From: Acanthaster planci
Taxonomy: Eukaryota > Echinodermata > Asteroidea > Valvatida > Acanthasteridae
Length of the DNA stretch: 11,304 nt
Assembly (NCBI RefSeq): GCF_001949145.1
Contig: NW_019091705.1
Span: 46,909-58,212, forward strand
Reading direction: 5' to 3'
A program made the translations under genes and the position numbers. The notes under the pieces were generated by a model, which did no database searches, was not told where the DNA came from, and was given only the letters and a program-made list of their open reading frames with translations. This document shows, piece by piece, positions 1 through 7,990 of this stretch (positions within the stretch are counted from its first letter, which is position 1; each line of letters opens with the position of its first letter).

Positions 1-244
1 ACAAAAGTGTGGTTATTATATACATCAATAAAAACACAACCCAAAAAATAAGAAAAAAACAAATAACAATTACTTCTTTCAATTTGTAACTCAAGAACAG
101 TGCAGAGAATGTTACACAGGTGTAATCGCCGTCGTAACAATCCAACAGATGAGGTCTGTGACCTGTTTTTGACATGTTTAGAGGTAAACTTACAATTCTT
201 TGTTCTACCAGACATATGAACTTTGTTTTTTACGTCATCAGTAT
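1..244. other. AT-rich left flank, no recognised gene
   Basis: The first 120 bases are very A/T-rich and include an AATAAA near position 26, which may be chance. On the plus strand, about 97-183 is a short open stretch between an AG (CTCAAG) and a donor-like GAG|GTAAAC. It would encode a basic, Cys-containing peptide of about 29 residues that I do not recognise. On the minus strand two frames stay open to the window edge, but this is AT-rich DNA and no family is evident. Nothing here is supported as a gene. Confidence 0.4.
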
Positions 245-580
245 GGCGGCGAGGGCACGACACGACAGTGAAAAATACACGACGCGACGGTGAAAAGACG
301 CGACGCAACGGGCAGACGGCACGATGCGACAGATCGACGGCACGACGCGACGGCAAGACGCGACAGCACGACGCAACGGCACGATGCGACGCCACGACGC
401 CGCGACGGCACGGCACGACGCCACGACGCGACGGTAACATACAAAAAGGGAAATGCATTAAACGCAGTGTAAAATTTATTGAGCAGTGAGCGACGGCACG
501 ACGCAACGGCACGACGCGACGGAGCCGTCGTAGCGTCGCGTCGTGCCGTCTCCTGAAGCACGACGCGACGCACGACGCGA
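245..580. repeat. CpG-dense degenerate repeat block A
   Basis: This GC-rich island sits in AT-rich DNA and is made of short irregular units such as ACGACGCGACGGC and its variants (ACGACGCAACGGC, ACGATGCGACGCC), with spacing of about 8-26 nt. A unique-looking AT-rich insert occupies roughly 433-488. Many unit differences are CG to CA or CG to TG changes, as expected from decay of methylated CpG. Positions 554-574 match the reverse complement of 1714-1734 in block B exactly (21 nt), and 491-506 match 1941-1956 directly (16 nt). The islands are therefore related. Open frames here, rich in Arg, Thr, Asp and Ala, result from the repeat lacking stop trinucleotides and are not genes. Confidence 0.85.
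506..549. repeat. perfect 16-bp inverted repeat in block A
   Basis: The arms 506-521 (ACGGCACGACGCGACG) and 534-549 are exact reverse complements, separated by 12 nt (GAGCCGTCGTAG). The stem is strongly GC-rich and would form a stable cruciform, or a hairpin in RNA. A related inverted repeat with the same GAGCC loop word lies at 1941-1975 in block B, so the palindrome seems to be a conserved part of the repeat family. Confidence 0.8.
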
Positions 581-1682
581 TTTTTTACTGCAAGCGTTTC
601 CACTGCAAACTCTACAGCTACTTGCCAAGTCAAGACAAGCCAAGTCGTCCCCAACTTCAGCAATAGACCGTCTTCGAGCTGGGCCCTCTATTCATTTTCA
701 TTGCTAATTCATATTGTTTTCTGTAACATAGAATCCCTGTTGTTGCTTTTTTCTCATTATTAAAAAGATGCTTTCTCTAACGTGAGGGTATTTGTATTTT
801 CGTAAACCGTGCGAAAACTTTTCACTACATTAGCCGGAAACGAATTAATTCTCACTGGTTAGCTGATAGTAAAAGGCGTAAACTAGTAAACAAATAAATA
901 ATTTAAGCAGGTGTCTTGATTCTCATATTATGTCCGCTACAAGATTTCTAAATCTATTCTAAGATACAATACATCAATCATTATAACGTGCTTCCTAATG
1001 TAAGATGCGGATCAGATGAGAAATTACACATGTGTGTGACCAAACAGAGTTAAAAAAAAAAAAAGACACGGCCACAATGATAATAGCGTCTGTATAATGT
1101 TTTATTCAGAAACATGGACTAATATCATTGGAAGTGTGGTGCTGATGAAGGTAACGAGGAAGACTGACCTGAAGGAAGACTAAGACGGAATATTCCGAGG
1201 GTTTTATAGAGCAGGCTCGGTTGTAACTTCCTAAACCCGTGGTCAAACTTGCGGTCATACAATTGTAGACAAATTGTCTGGGGATTTGGGAGTACTACTT
1301 AGAAATTACTGGGATGGACCACGGGGAAATACCGGTATCTATAAGATTTAAAATCTACCACAAATGGGAAGTGCATCGACGGTATTAAAAAGAAATCATT
1401 GGCTGGGTTTAAAGAGTGACGAATTCTGGGCTTCCACTTATTATGAGAGAGCAGTTCCTACATATGCCGATTTCCGTTTTGCTCTTTTTTTTCTTTTTCT
1501 TAATAAAACATGACAGAAATTAATCCTAATCGAAGAATGGATGAGATAAAAACAAGAACAAATCAACACTAAAGAGTAAATTGCATGTACTTTGCAAGCA
1601 CGGGGTCTGTTCCCGTTCTTGCAAAGTGAAAGAAAATGAAAGAAAACAGTAGAAGCGCCCTCAATAAACACCATGAAGCAAA
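581..1682. other. about 1.1 kb without a recognisable gene
   Basis: This is AT-rich DNA with stops in all frames and no recognisable coding exon, tRNA or element terminus. It holds a 13-A run at 1052-1064 and a T/C-rich stretch around 1480-1500. The short minus-strand open frame here is AT-rich and unconvincing. It is probably intergenic or intronic. Confidence 0.5.
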
Positions 1683-1999
1683 GGGCGACAGCACACGACG
1701 CGTCGCGTCGTGCCGTGCGTCGCGTCGTGCTTCAAGCGACGTAAAAGGCGACGCGATGCACGACACGACGTACGACGCAACGCACGGTACGACGCGACGA
1801 ACGACGAAAGGGGCGACGTTTAGGCGGGAAAAAATGAAACATGGAAAATACCTGAGACAGCACGACGCGACGGGCGACGACAAACCGCGCGACGCGTCGT
1901 GTGTGTACAAACGTAATGGCAAGAAGGCGACGGTTCAACCCGACGGCACGACGCAAGGGAGCCGTCGTGCCGTCGCGTCGTCTGGTTGCGTCGCCTGGA
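1683..1999. repeat. CpG-dense degenerate repeat block B
   Basis: The composition and vocabulary match block A, but both orientations are mixed: CACGACGCGACG on plus early, CGTCGCGTCGTGC soon after, then CGACGGCACGACGC again. AT-richer spacers interrupt at about 1822-1858 and 1900-1930. The 21-nt match to block A (1714-1734, inverted) and the 16-nt match (1941-1956, direct) tie the two together. A plus-strand frame is open from an ATG at 1636 to 2274, but most of its length is translated repeat; it is not supported as a gene. Confidence 0.8.
1941..1975. repeat. 12-bp inverted repeat in block B
   Basis: The arms 1941-1952 (CGACGGCACGAC) and 1964-1975 (GTCGTGCCGTCG) are perfect reverse complements around an 11-nt loop that carries GGGAGCC. 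Compared with the block A hairpin, the first 16 nt and the GAGCCGTCGT word are retained, while about 13 nt between them are missing. This supports common origin rather than independent low-complexity drift. Confidence 0.7.
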
Positions 2000-2108
2000 G
2001 GAGGCAAGAGAGAGAGAGAAAAATGTTTGTCGTAAATAGTACACCGTACGAATGTGTTTGGTCAGATAAAAAAAGAGGGCGCTCGTCTTTTAGAATTGGG
2101 AGTTCAGT
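2000..2108. other. spacer between block B and its right-hand fragment
   Basis: The spacer begins with an AG-rich run (GAGAGAGAGA, about 2010-2019) and continues as unremarkable AT-rich DNA. GAGGGCGCT at 2075-2083 is the reverse complement of AGCGCCCTC at 1654-1662, left of block B. A 9-bp pair about 420 bp apart could be a worn terminal repeat, but is also expected by chance fairly often. Confidence 0.3.
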
Positions 2109-2175
2109 GTGGAATTCCATATCTGCCATCGTGCATCGCCCGTCGTGCGTCGCCCGTGGGTTTTTTTTTTTTTTT
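2109..2175 (-). repeat. inverted relative of the block C right end, with T-run
   Basis: Read on the minus strand, 2110-2127 spells GGCAGATATGGAATTCCA, identical to 2905-2922 on the plus strand. In both places the word is preceded by GGGCGACG/GGGCGATG-type repeat units. On the plus strand the fragment ends in a 15-T run (2161-2175), an A-run on the element's own strand. This makes B and C copies of the same family in opposite orientations and marks one possible element boundary. Confidence 0.7.
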
Positions 2176-2671
2176 GGTCAAGATTGCGCAGTGGTGTTTT
2201 TAACTTTGACCCTTGATCGTTTCACATGTACATGTCCTTGTTCGATTGATCCACCATGCCTGACTCTCATTTGAGCAATAGAACTAAAAGATATGTACAT
2301 GTATTCGTTTTTGCAGTTGCGCCAAACTCCAATTGAAAGAAGAAATAATATCCTGATGTCGGTTAAGTAAAGTTTATATGAAATAATACCATTTTGGTTA
2401 CATAAATAAATTAACAAAATAGACTTTAGTCAGGGTAGATTGTTTTTCTCGATAACTTAGTTACTCTAGACANTTTACAATGTTTGATTCCTTACTAGTT
2501 TTCATAAGAGACGAACTGATTCAACATTATTTTGAGGGCGGGTATACCTATGATGAAATCTGCTGTATACACCAAATTAGACATGACTTTATAGTTGCAG
2601 GTTGGCTCACAGAAGTCTTTTAAACAGTAACGTTACTTGTTAGCTCCATAAATAATGCTGATGTGCTGCAT
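2176..2671. other. about 500 bp without a recognisable gene
   Basis: This is AT-rich DNA with frequent stops. It contains one ambiguous base (N at 2473) and clustered ACATGT words near 2224-2300. No coding exon, RNA gene or repeat terminus was recognised. Confidence 0.45.
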
Positions 2672-2827
2672 GGGCGACGCACGGCGGGCGACGCACGGCG
2701 GGCGACGCACGGCGGGCGACGCACGGCGGGCGACGCACGGCGGGCGACGCACGGCGGGCGACGCACGGCGGGCGACGCACGGCGGGCGACGCACGGCGGG
2801 CGACGCACGGCGGGCGACGCACGGCGG
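2672..2827. repeat. 11-copy 14-bp tandem repeat (minisatellite)
   Basis: The unit GGGCGACGCACGGC is repeated eleven times without a visible mismatch (2672-2825), plus two further G. Perfect homogeneity contrasts with degenerate blocks A and B and implies recent expansion or homogenisation. Fourteen is not a multiple of three, so each frame cycles through all three phases every 42 bp. Because the unit has no stop on either strand, several long overlapping frames with a 14-residue period (Arg/Ala/Gly/Thr or Arg/Pro/Ala/Cys) appear. These are artefacts of the repeat, not proteins. Confidence 0.95.
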
Positions 2828-2925
2828 AAAATGGCATGTGTGGGACTGGTAAATGGCACAACTGGGACACAACAAAAAGCAAAATGCGACGGACGACGGG
2901 CGACGGCAGATATGGAATTCCATAT
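2828..2925 (+). repeat. block C right end with 16-bp palindrome
   Basis: After the minisatellite come an AT-richer spacer and then repeat words GCGACGGACGACGGGCGACG. These abut GGCAGATATGGAATTCCA, the 18-nt word shared in inverted form with 2110-2127. Positions 2910-2925 (ATATGGAATTCCATAT) form a perfect 16-bp palindrome centred on an EcoRI-type GAATTC. The repeat block followed by a palindrome looks like a defined module end, but no target-site duplication is evident. Confidence 0.65.
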
Positions 2926-3235
2926 TTCAGTCTGGTATTCTTACTCATGATGTGGGCAAGGTAATTAAAAGATTCACCACGTTACTGCAGTATTGTACTG
3001 AGCTGGACGACTTTGCATGCGGATGCGTTTTCATCGGACCTCGTAGCATCCCAGAAAATGTGTCGGCGAGAAATGATAACTTGCTATAATGACCGGTGTT
3101 AGGGTCTGATCGTCGACGCGTCTTGCACAAAAATTGAAAAGCCTAGAGAGTATATGATGCATCAGAATTTGTGTGCGTGCATATGTGGGTGTGTGTTTGG
3201 CATGTGTAGAATGTGCAGAATGCGTGCGTACCTAA
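2926..3235. other. upstream region of DESI1, GT-rich patch
   Basis: About 2985-3120 is GC-richer and has several CpGs, as a promoter-proximal region might. About 3169-3230 is GT-rich low complexity (GTGTGCGTGCATATGTGGGTGTGTG). Frames are open on both strands around 2945-3130, but none gives a recognisable protein. No clear TATA box precedes the DESI1 start. Confidence 0.35.
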
Positions 3236-3255
3236 CTACTCCGCATCTGGAGTAG
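3236..3255. promoter_or_regulatory. short hairpin upstream of the DESI1 start
   Basis: CTACTCC (3236-3242) and GGAGTAG (3249-3255) are perfect 7-bp arms around GCATCT, 59 bp before the DESI1 ATG. It could be a 5' UTR hairpin or a palindromic factor site, but a 7-bp pair is weak evidence on its own. Confidence 0.25.
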
Positions 3256-3314
3256 GCTAACTTAGATTTGAGAGAGGAGTATTATTGGAGATATAGCGCA
3301 TACAAGGCAAGAAG

Positions 3315-3396
3315 ATGGAGGACAGCCTTGTTGTAAAATTGTACGTGTACGACCTGACGAAAGGCCTTGCTGCTCAAATGTCCATGCCTCTTCTTG
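3315..3396 (+). CDS. DESI1: DESI1 (desumoylating isopeptidase 1), first coding exon
   Basis: The exon encodes 27 residues plus the first base of codon 28 and then reads G|GTGAGT, a consensus donor. Residues 7-19 read VKLYVYDLTKGLA, followed by a Met/Leu-rich turn ending PLL(G). This closely matches the vertebrate DESI1 N-terminus as I recall it (VKLYVYDLSKGLAR, then a segment ending LG). DESI1 is a PPPDE-fold, papain-like cysteine isopeptidase of about 168 residues that removes SUMO from selected substrates. Its catalytic His and Cys lie in later exons and are not seen here. The start is supported by an in-frame TAG at 3294-3296 and a good Kozak context (A at -3, G at +4). DESI2 is excluded because its N-terminus differs (LNVYDMYWMN). 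No following exon with the expected WHT, FFGSGGI or NCNTFS motifs was found in the window. Confidence 0.85.
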
Positions 3397-3830
3397 GTGA
3401 GTTTTATCACAGTTGAAAATTCTTGGTCATTTACACGGCTAGGCTGCATCATGTAACGAGTTACACGTGGGCTTATTGTGAAGTCTTCATGGCTCATGCC
3501 TAGTTTAAATTCTTTTCCCTCATTTGGGCATTGGAAAAAGGCTTAGGCCTAGGCCCACTAAATTTAGTATTTCATTTGGTATTGGGATTGATAGACCTAG
3601 CCCTAGGCATACTTCTGAAGTTTGTGCATAAGAGGAGAACTTGAACAAGATGCTGCTGTTGGCCTACTTTCTCGCCCAGGTTGGACGTTGTCTTCATTTT
3701 ATTACGACTTATGCCAGGGTATAAAACTCGTGTACAAAACGACCACAGATTTGGTTCTAATTTGTTCTTGGTTTACTTTGGTGAAGAAACTAATTTTTCA
3801 TATTTACAAGTTCTTCATGGCCTTATTTGT
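3397..3830 (+). other. start of DESI1 intron 1
   Basis: The intron opens with GTGAGTTTTATC. The remainder is non-coding in appearance, with a TAGGCCTAGGCCC-like patch at about 3543-3558. The open frame over 3622-3972 lacks an ATG at its reported start and runs into a tandem repeat, so it is not called. Confidence 0.6.
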
Positions 3831-4040
3831 CTGTCTGGTGGGTTTAGGAATTTCAGAACGAACCATGGACTGCAAAAAATCAAAAATATGTGAGAGACAA
3901 TGTTACTTTTGTAGACGTACATGTAATTCATCCATATCTATCTGTCTGGTGGGTTTAGGAATTTCAAAATGAACCATGGACTTGAAAAATCGAATGATAT
4001 ATGTGAGAGACAACGTTACTTTTGTAGGCGTAATTCATCC
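3831..4040. repeat. imperfect two-copy tandem duplication, period 111 bp
   Basis: Copy 1 (3831-3933) and copy 2 (3942-4040) both run from CTGTCTGGTGGGTTTAGGAA through AACCATGGACT and GTGAGAGACAA to AATTCATCC. They differ by scattered substitutions and small gaps. Copy 1 has CGTACATGTAATTC where copy 2 has CGTAATTC, a clean 6-bp difference between GTA direct repeats that makes or removes a TACATGTA palindrome. The duplication lies in the putative DESI1 intron. Confidence 0.9.
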
Positions 4041-5410
4041 GTTCTCCAGCTGTAAAGTGTTCGAGCTGCGTGCACGCACCATGCGTGCGCATTTCCAGTG
4101 AAGGTCTGTTGCATGCCTGCTAAAGGGAGCCCTCGACTGGTACTCAGCTTTCACCCACATGCTGTCGAGAAAAAATTGCAGTTTCGTTTTTGTCAGATCA
4201 GGGGCTTCAAACTGACTAATAACCCCCATTGGTTACCCCTAAAATGTTCATATTTTGTTCTGCTTTATATTTCGTTTTATAAACATAAATTTGGGACACA
4301 ACCTGCTATTTTATAAGAATAACCTTGGTTAGCATAGAAGGCTGTGTACATGTATATGCGGGGTTCTTGTATGGGAATAAGTTCATCAACGATCTCTCTT
4401 TGAAGTGATGTTTAATTTGTTCGTGTAGATTTATTGGTTAAAGATGTATAAATACACAATTTTGTAGAGATCTGATTTTTATTAAAATGAAACAGCAACT
4501 TATCTTGAAAATTTAGGAATAAAAAAAGAGGATTACATTGTGGGCATGATGAACAGGTGAGAGTGATGCTATGATCGGGAACACAGTATGCAGAGGTAGT
4601 ATGGCGTGTGCACATGCGGTATTAAAGTAGCGATCACGCACAAATCGTGCTGTTGATCAGCCTTTCCTTTTTTATTCGTAAACTAAACACACAAGCAGAC
4701 TGAATTGGTAATTGGAAGTGGCGAGTTGGATTTTACGGCAATGGACAGAAAGCTAGACTTTATTGAAGTTTTAAAAAATCTCCAAATTTATTATCATACG
4801 GTTTGGGGGATGCTCTCTTGAAACCCTAAGCCTCACGTAGGCCTACAATGTACATCAAACAGCTGGAAACTCTAATTTATGTGTGCTATGTAGTTGTTTG
4901 GAGTCCTCTGTATTCATAAGTGCCTGCTGATACTCTTGTCAATATTTTTCACCATTGAAGAAATCATGTCACCGAACAGTTTTGTCAGTGGGCTTAAAAT
5001 TCATTCGCTTGACGTTTGTGGTCATGCTACAGCTCTGTCTGGTTATTGGACAATGGATCCCCAACAATGTGCAATATCAAAATGCTCAATCTCAAATTCC
5101 GTCAAAATAGGTGATTTTCGTTTTTAAATTCAGGCCCAAGAGATCATAATTGTTAATCACCGTTTTTGACTCTCATATCAGTCTAGTTTATTAAAATAAT
5201 TACCTGTGCCAGCGTGTTTTGGAAAAGTTCTCCATCTCTAAAAAGAAATATTCGGTATAACTTTTAAAATGGGACAAATCAACAGCTACATGTACATGTA
5301 TGAGTAAACTGCCAGCAACAGAAATATGCCAAAGCTTTGCTGGATTTAATACCCTCTCCCCTGGACATGGAACTGCCCCTACCCCCTGGCCTTTTTACTA
5401 GGAACCACTC
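4041..5410. other. about 1.4 kb without a recognisable gene
   Basis: This is AT-rich, probably intronic DNA. It includes a CpG/GC alternating patch at 4062-4090 (GCTGCGTGCACGCACC), ACATGTA words near 4347 and 5289, and GTAGGCCTAC near 4839. Short open frames on both strands do not resemble known proteins. No RNA gene was recognised. Confidence 0.45.
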
Positions 5411-5777
5411 TGAATCCTCTGAATTCCTCCAATTTTCATCATGAAAAAATTGCATTCAGCCCAAATCTTCCAAAATCCTCCAAAATTTCTTGAAAATGTC
5501 ATTTGGAAGTGTGGCTAACTGCCCAAATCCTTCAAAATCCTCTGGCAATTCCTGTCATTATGTTGAGGCAGTGTAAACATGGTAAATGGCACTCTTGAGC
5601 TGTGCAGCTGAATCAAAAGAAATGTGAGGCTGAATTTGTGCTTGACTAAGCACAAACAACATAACATCTAATCCAGAACCATCACGTATGGCATCCTTCG
5701 AAATCAGCCATGTACTTTTGCCATACACCCTGAATCCTCCAAATTCTTCCACATTGCAAATAAGGGTTTTGGAGGAT
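5411..5777. repeat. degenerate AATCCTCC-word repeat region
   Basis: Variants of AAATCCTCCAAAATT recur at about 5412-5436, 5463-5490, 5525-5542 and 5733-5750, usually in pairs such as AATCTTCC-AAAATCCTCC. Near the end ATCCTCCAAA (5734-5743) faces its reverse complement TTTGGAGGAT (5768-5777), a 10-bp inverted repeat with a 24-nt loop. The region could be a decayed tandem array or the remains of a small mobile element. The minus-strand open frame at 5558-5752 is not recognised. Confidence 0.5.
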
Positions 5778-7798
5778 GTGGGATGGTTAGGGTTACACCT
5801 TTTGTCGCCTATTTAAGTCCACCTGTTAACACAAAATACAATACATGCTAAAAAGTGGCCAGGATTTATACAAATCATGTTTTAGCTTTCCCATACTAGC
5901 TGTAGTAGACTCAGCTTGCGTGCAGGTAACTAGGCCAACTATCACCAACGCAGGCCACGGCCTCACCCGGCCCCTAGCCCGATGTTGTGTGTACTTGGCA
6001 GGGAGATCAGGGGTACTTGTGACTGAGAACCACATTGTTACGTGCTTTATGTGAGCTTTTACGAAATGAGTGGATTTGGTTAGACTGTTGTTAGTTTTGT
6101 TGGTTATGGTCAGAACAGGAAGTTTCAGTGTGCGTGTACACAGCTCGGAATCTCGTGCGCCTGGTAGTGGCGAGTGCACATCGTACGAACTGTTCTGGAG
6201 AACGGCTGAAAACAGTCCACAACAGTGGCCAGAATTAATATTAAGTCCGACTTTATTTTCTTGTTCTTGTCTTTGGCGGCGATGTGTCGAATTTCTTATC
6301 CCACCAGATGGGGAGATAATGACGCATAGGAGTTACAGGTGTGAAATTGGCTCCTTTGAAAAGGTAGAAATGTTGCAAATTTTAGTTACAAAATTTTTTG
6401 CCTGATTGTATACCCTGTACTCCCTCCGTAACGTAGTGTGGTCAGTAATATCTGTAGTAAAGCTGCAGTAATATCCTTGCGATATTTGTGGAGTTTTCTT
6501 TGCAATTAACTGCAACTTGTCCCAGTGACAAGGAAATAGAAACAAAAATATCTAGTATTAGATTTACTTTGGCCGTCCTTAATATTTTTTTTTAAGATTT
6601 CGATTAACTTTTTCATTATCCATGCAATGTTTGTATTTTCATTTTGCCAATCCAAAACACCAGTTTTTAAAGTCTTCCAACGAATTTGGTTAACCACTAC
6701 CTGCCGGGGACTCCGAAATCAGAGCTGTATGGTGTATATGCGTGGCCAGGGTCTCCGAACTCGGACAAAGGAAACAGGGCTCTGTAACAAAAGACTATAC
6801 TCCGAACAAAAGACCAGGCTGCTGGGCATTACCGGCATTTTTCACTCTCACAAGAAGTGATAATCCAGTGTTGTTTTGAAACCGTATACCAGGGTTTAGG
6901 GCATTGAGAGCAAGCGGATTACCACCGGGGACAAAAGCGCTCCACCACCGCAGCGATGAGCCACACAGCACCGCTGCATGCTTCTCTGGCCCCTATTGAA
7001 AAGAGGTCAGCAGTGCACTGAGCCAGGTTCGTGAACAAAAGACAATTGTTTAACACCGCACAAACCGTTAAATGGAATGATGAATTTTTGAAGGATTTTG
7101 AAAACACAAAAAATGATAGTCATGCCGGCCCAGCATCATCAACGTTGAAAAATGCCACGACACGAAGTGGTTAAGACTGGCCAACATGTTGACCAACACA
7201 GGACAATTCACGAAAAACAAATGCCCTGTTTCATCACAAGGAGTGATCATGAAATCTCTTTAAATTTTTGTGTAAATCCAGTGATAAAAATGATTCAAAT
7301 AAAACACAATATCTCATACACAACTTGGGTATTTATTCCCAAAACAACTCCAAAAGAAAGCATAAATAAGGACATTAACTGCACATGAACATTTATGTCA
7401 CGTGGCCTAATAGAGGGATTTCACATTAGCGCCGTCTGCGCATATCTGCATCAAAATTGAGACTCCCTGTTTTGAACTTCGTCGCACGCGCCAGCGTAGT
7501 CCACACAGTACATGTACATGGAGTATCCGGTCCGTAAGTGTGACACCACTTCAGTTTAAACACAACCACTGCACAAGATACACGACCATTGCAGGTGCGC
7601 TAGTTCGTGTCAATTGTCATTATTTTTTTCTTTTGATTTTATATGTTGAGTCATGCTGAAAGACTCTTCCACAAAAATTTGCAGCCTGAAAAGTCTGAAT
7701 TTAACATACCTTTATGTATTTTGTGTCTTGACTCCTTATTTTCAATCGTCTGATCGTATCAAGAATTGCAGCTGACACATACGGCCTCGTTTTCAACC
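5778..7798. other. about 2 kb without a supported gene
   Basis: No recognised exon, tRNA or mobile-element protein is visible. The plus frame 6070-6405 seems to begin with a signal peptide, but its first codon is GTG immediately after an in-frame TGA, so the similarity is accidental. About 6690-7020 is slightly GC-richer and contains two related words (GGGGACTCCGAAATC and CAGGGTCTCCGAACTC), possibly an old duplication. ACTCCCTCCGTAACG near 6419 resembles a plant MITE terminus by chance. Confidence 0.4.
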
Positions 7799-7990
7799 AT
7801 GGAAGTAGGCAGATCGAAGCTAAAAGCGTTTTATAGGGATCCCTCTATACAAGCAACTGCGCAAGCCCTAAATTTGATGTCAGATCATACCAAACACGAA
7901 CAATGGCATAAACATTCAACTTCCAATACTGCAGTACCGGTACACAATGTATTAAGGATGCAGATTACCTGTAAAAAATTGCGGGGATGA
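7799..7990 (+). other. short ATG open frame in ideal Kozak context, unrecognised
   Basis: ACCATGG at 7797-7802 begins a 63-residue frame (MEVGRSKLKAFYRDPSI...) ending at TGA 7988-7990. The product is hydrophilic, with Lys, His and Gln and no membrane segment. The strong start context and protein-like composition are the only support. No family is recognised and no convincing splice donor lies inside. It could be a first exon, a small peptide gene or chance. Confidence 0.2.

Noticed and set aside
1-174. Minus-strand frame with a membrane-like hydrophobic stretch running off the left edge.
   Set aside because: It lies in extremely AT-rich sequence, where Phe/Leu/Ile codons arise by composition. 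A second frame is also open and no family is recognised.
230-663. Overlapping Arg-rich frames in both directions over block A.
   Set aside because: They are artefacts of stop-poor CpG-dense repeats, with no start context or splice structure to support a gene.
1636-2274. Longest ATG frame (212 codons, plus strand), basic and Thr/Arg/Asp-rich.
   Set aside because: Most of it is translation of repeat block B and its spacers, whose CGACG words contain no stop. It also ends by reading through a 15-T run. No domain or codon bias is evident.
245-2925. CRISPR-like or bacterial array reading of the short repeats.
   Set aside because: Units are contiguous or irregular, with no uniform unique spacers, no cas genes and a clearly eukaryotic context.
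2620-2950. Several overlapping frames on both strands with 14-residue Arg/Ala/Pro/Cys or Gly/Asp/Arg repeats.
   Set aside because: All are phase shadows of the 14-bp minisatellite, which is stop-free in every frame.
3622-3972. Plus-strand 116-codon frame with a Cys-rich, partly hydrophobic product.
   Set aside because: It begins without ATG and its end lies in the 111-bp tandem duplication. No domain is recognised, and it falls in the probable DESI1 intron.
6070-6405. Apparent secreted protein with a Leu-rich signal peptide.
   Set aside because: The first codon is GTG directly after an in-frame TGA, with no ATG at the start. The hydrophobic stretch is simply TTG/GTT-rich DNA.
6415-6435. TACTCCCTCCGTAAC resembling the terminus of plant Stowaway elements.
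   Set aside because: There is no matching inverted end nearby and the host is an animal; a chance match.
7010-7050. tRNA-like B-box fragment (GGTTCGTGAAC).
   Set aside because: There is no matching A box, acceptor stem or anticodon arm around it.
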